The position numbers and the translations under genes were made by a program. Under the pieces are notes generated by a model. The model was not told the origin of the DNA. It saw only the letters and a program-made list of their open reading frames with translations, and made no database searches. A stretch of DNA of 14,751 bases, taken from positions 1 through 14,751 of the forward strand of contig JBOHTO010000073.1 in the NCBI GenBank assembly GCA_050733695.1, given 5' to 3'. Source of the stretch: JBOHTO01 sp050733695. GTDB lineage: Bacteria; Gemmatimonadota; Gemmatimonadetes; Gemmatimonadales; Gemmatimonadaceae. This document shows, in pieces, positions 14,702 to 14,751 of the stretch. How positions within the stretch are numbered: position 1 is the stretch's first letter; the number at the start of each line of letters is the position of its first letter.

Positions 14702-14751
14702 GCGCCCAGGCACGCTTTGCGCTCCGCGGCCGGAACCCGGATGTCTTGACG
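14698..14751 (+). CDS. Start of a second R-M gene (partial)
   Basis: The ATG at 14698 overlaps the stop of the methylase-like gene by four bases. Eighteen codons are visible, reading MSAQARFALRGRNPDVLT, and the frame is open at the window end. From memory, an N-terminus with RGRNPDVLT occurs in large restriction/methylase proteins paired with short methylase-like subunits of this kind. Those large proteins carry the NPPY motif missing from the upstream gene. Only the start and the overlap are shown here, and the product is an inference from context. Confidence 0.6.
   Translation, partial: MSAQARFALRGRNPDVLT

Overview
The window is a visibly GC-rich stretch of bacterial chromosome. Several features suggest Gemmatimonadota, or failing that a related soil lineage such as Acidobacteriota or Myxococcota. 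These are a receptor-type regulator joining a BTAD/SARP-like N-terminus to a TolB-like domain and TPRs, a Ser/Thr kinase of the HRDVSP type, a secreted amidohydrolase, a gamma-alpha fused KorAB, and DUF4242/DUF4279 orphans. The phylum is inferred from gene content, not from a marker gene.

Layout from left to right. (1) At 1-76 (-) is the first 25 codons of a PduO-type cob(I)alamin adenosyltransferase that leaves the window. Behind it is a soluble Ser/Thr kinase at 246-1325 (-). (2) A YumC-type ferredoxin-NADP reductase lies at 1420-2436 (+). It converges on an orphan DppB-type peptide ABC permease at 2531-3508 (-), which is divergent from a secreted amidohydrolase-2 enzyme at 3577-4542 (+). 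(3) A three-gene minus-strand operon runs from 9418 down to 4627: an FAD/NAD(P) GltD-like oxidoreductase with two C-terminal 4Fe-4S ferredoxin motifs, then korA (gamma-alpha fusion), then korB. The genes are joined by 4-bp GTGA and ATGA overlaps. (4) A small DUF4279 gene at 9650-10048 (+) has a hairpin over its Shine-Dalgarno. It converges on a lipoprotein-DUF4242 pair transcribed from 11004 down to 10079 (-). (5) A large membrane-anchored BTAD-TolB-TPR regulator lies at 11162-13675 (+). (6) A perfect AT-rich palindrome overlaps the regulator stop. It is followed by about 360 bases without a convincing gene, then a DNA methyltransferase-like gene at 14045-14701 (+). That gene overlaps by ATGA the first 18 codons of a second R-M-type gene cut by the window end.

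How the parts work together. The Kor operon looks like a self-contained module in which 2-oxoacid (probably 2-oxoglutarate) oxidation is coupled to NAD(P)(H) through the built-in ferredoxin domains of the first gene. The FNR at 1420 could connect free ferredoxin to the same NADP pool. The right end looks like the entry to a restriction-modification island inserted just behind the regulator. The most notable points are the fused Kor electron module, the two-gene methylase arrangement whose first member has SAM motif I but no NPPY motif, the probable island junction at about 13.6-14.0 kb, and RNA-structure candidates in the leaders of the DUF4279 and BTAD genes.
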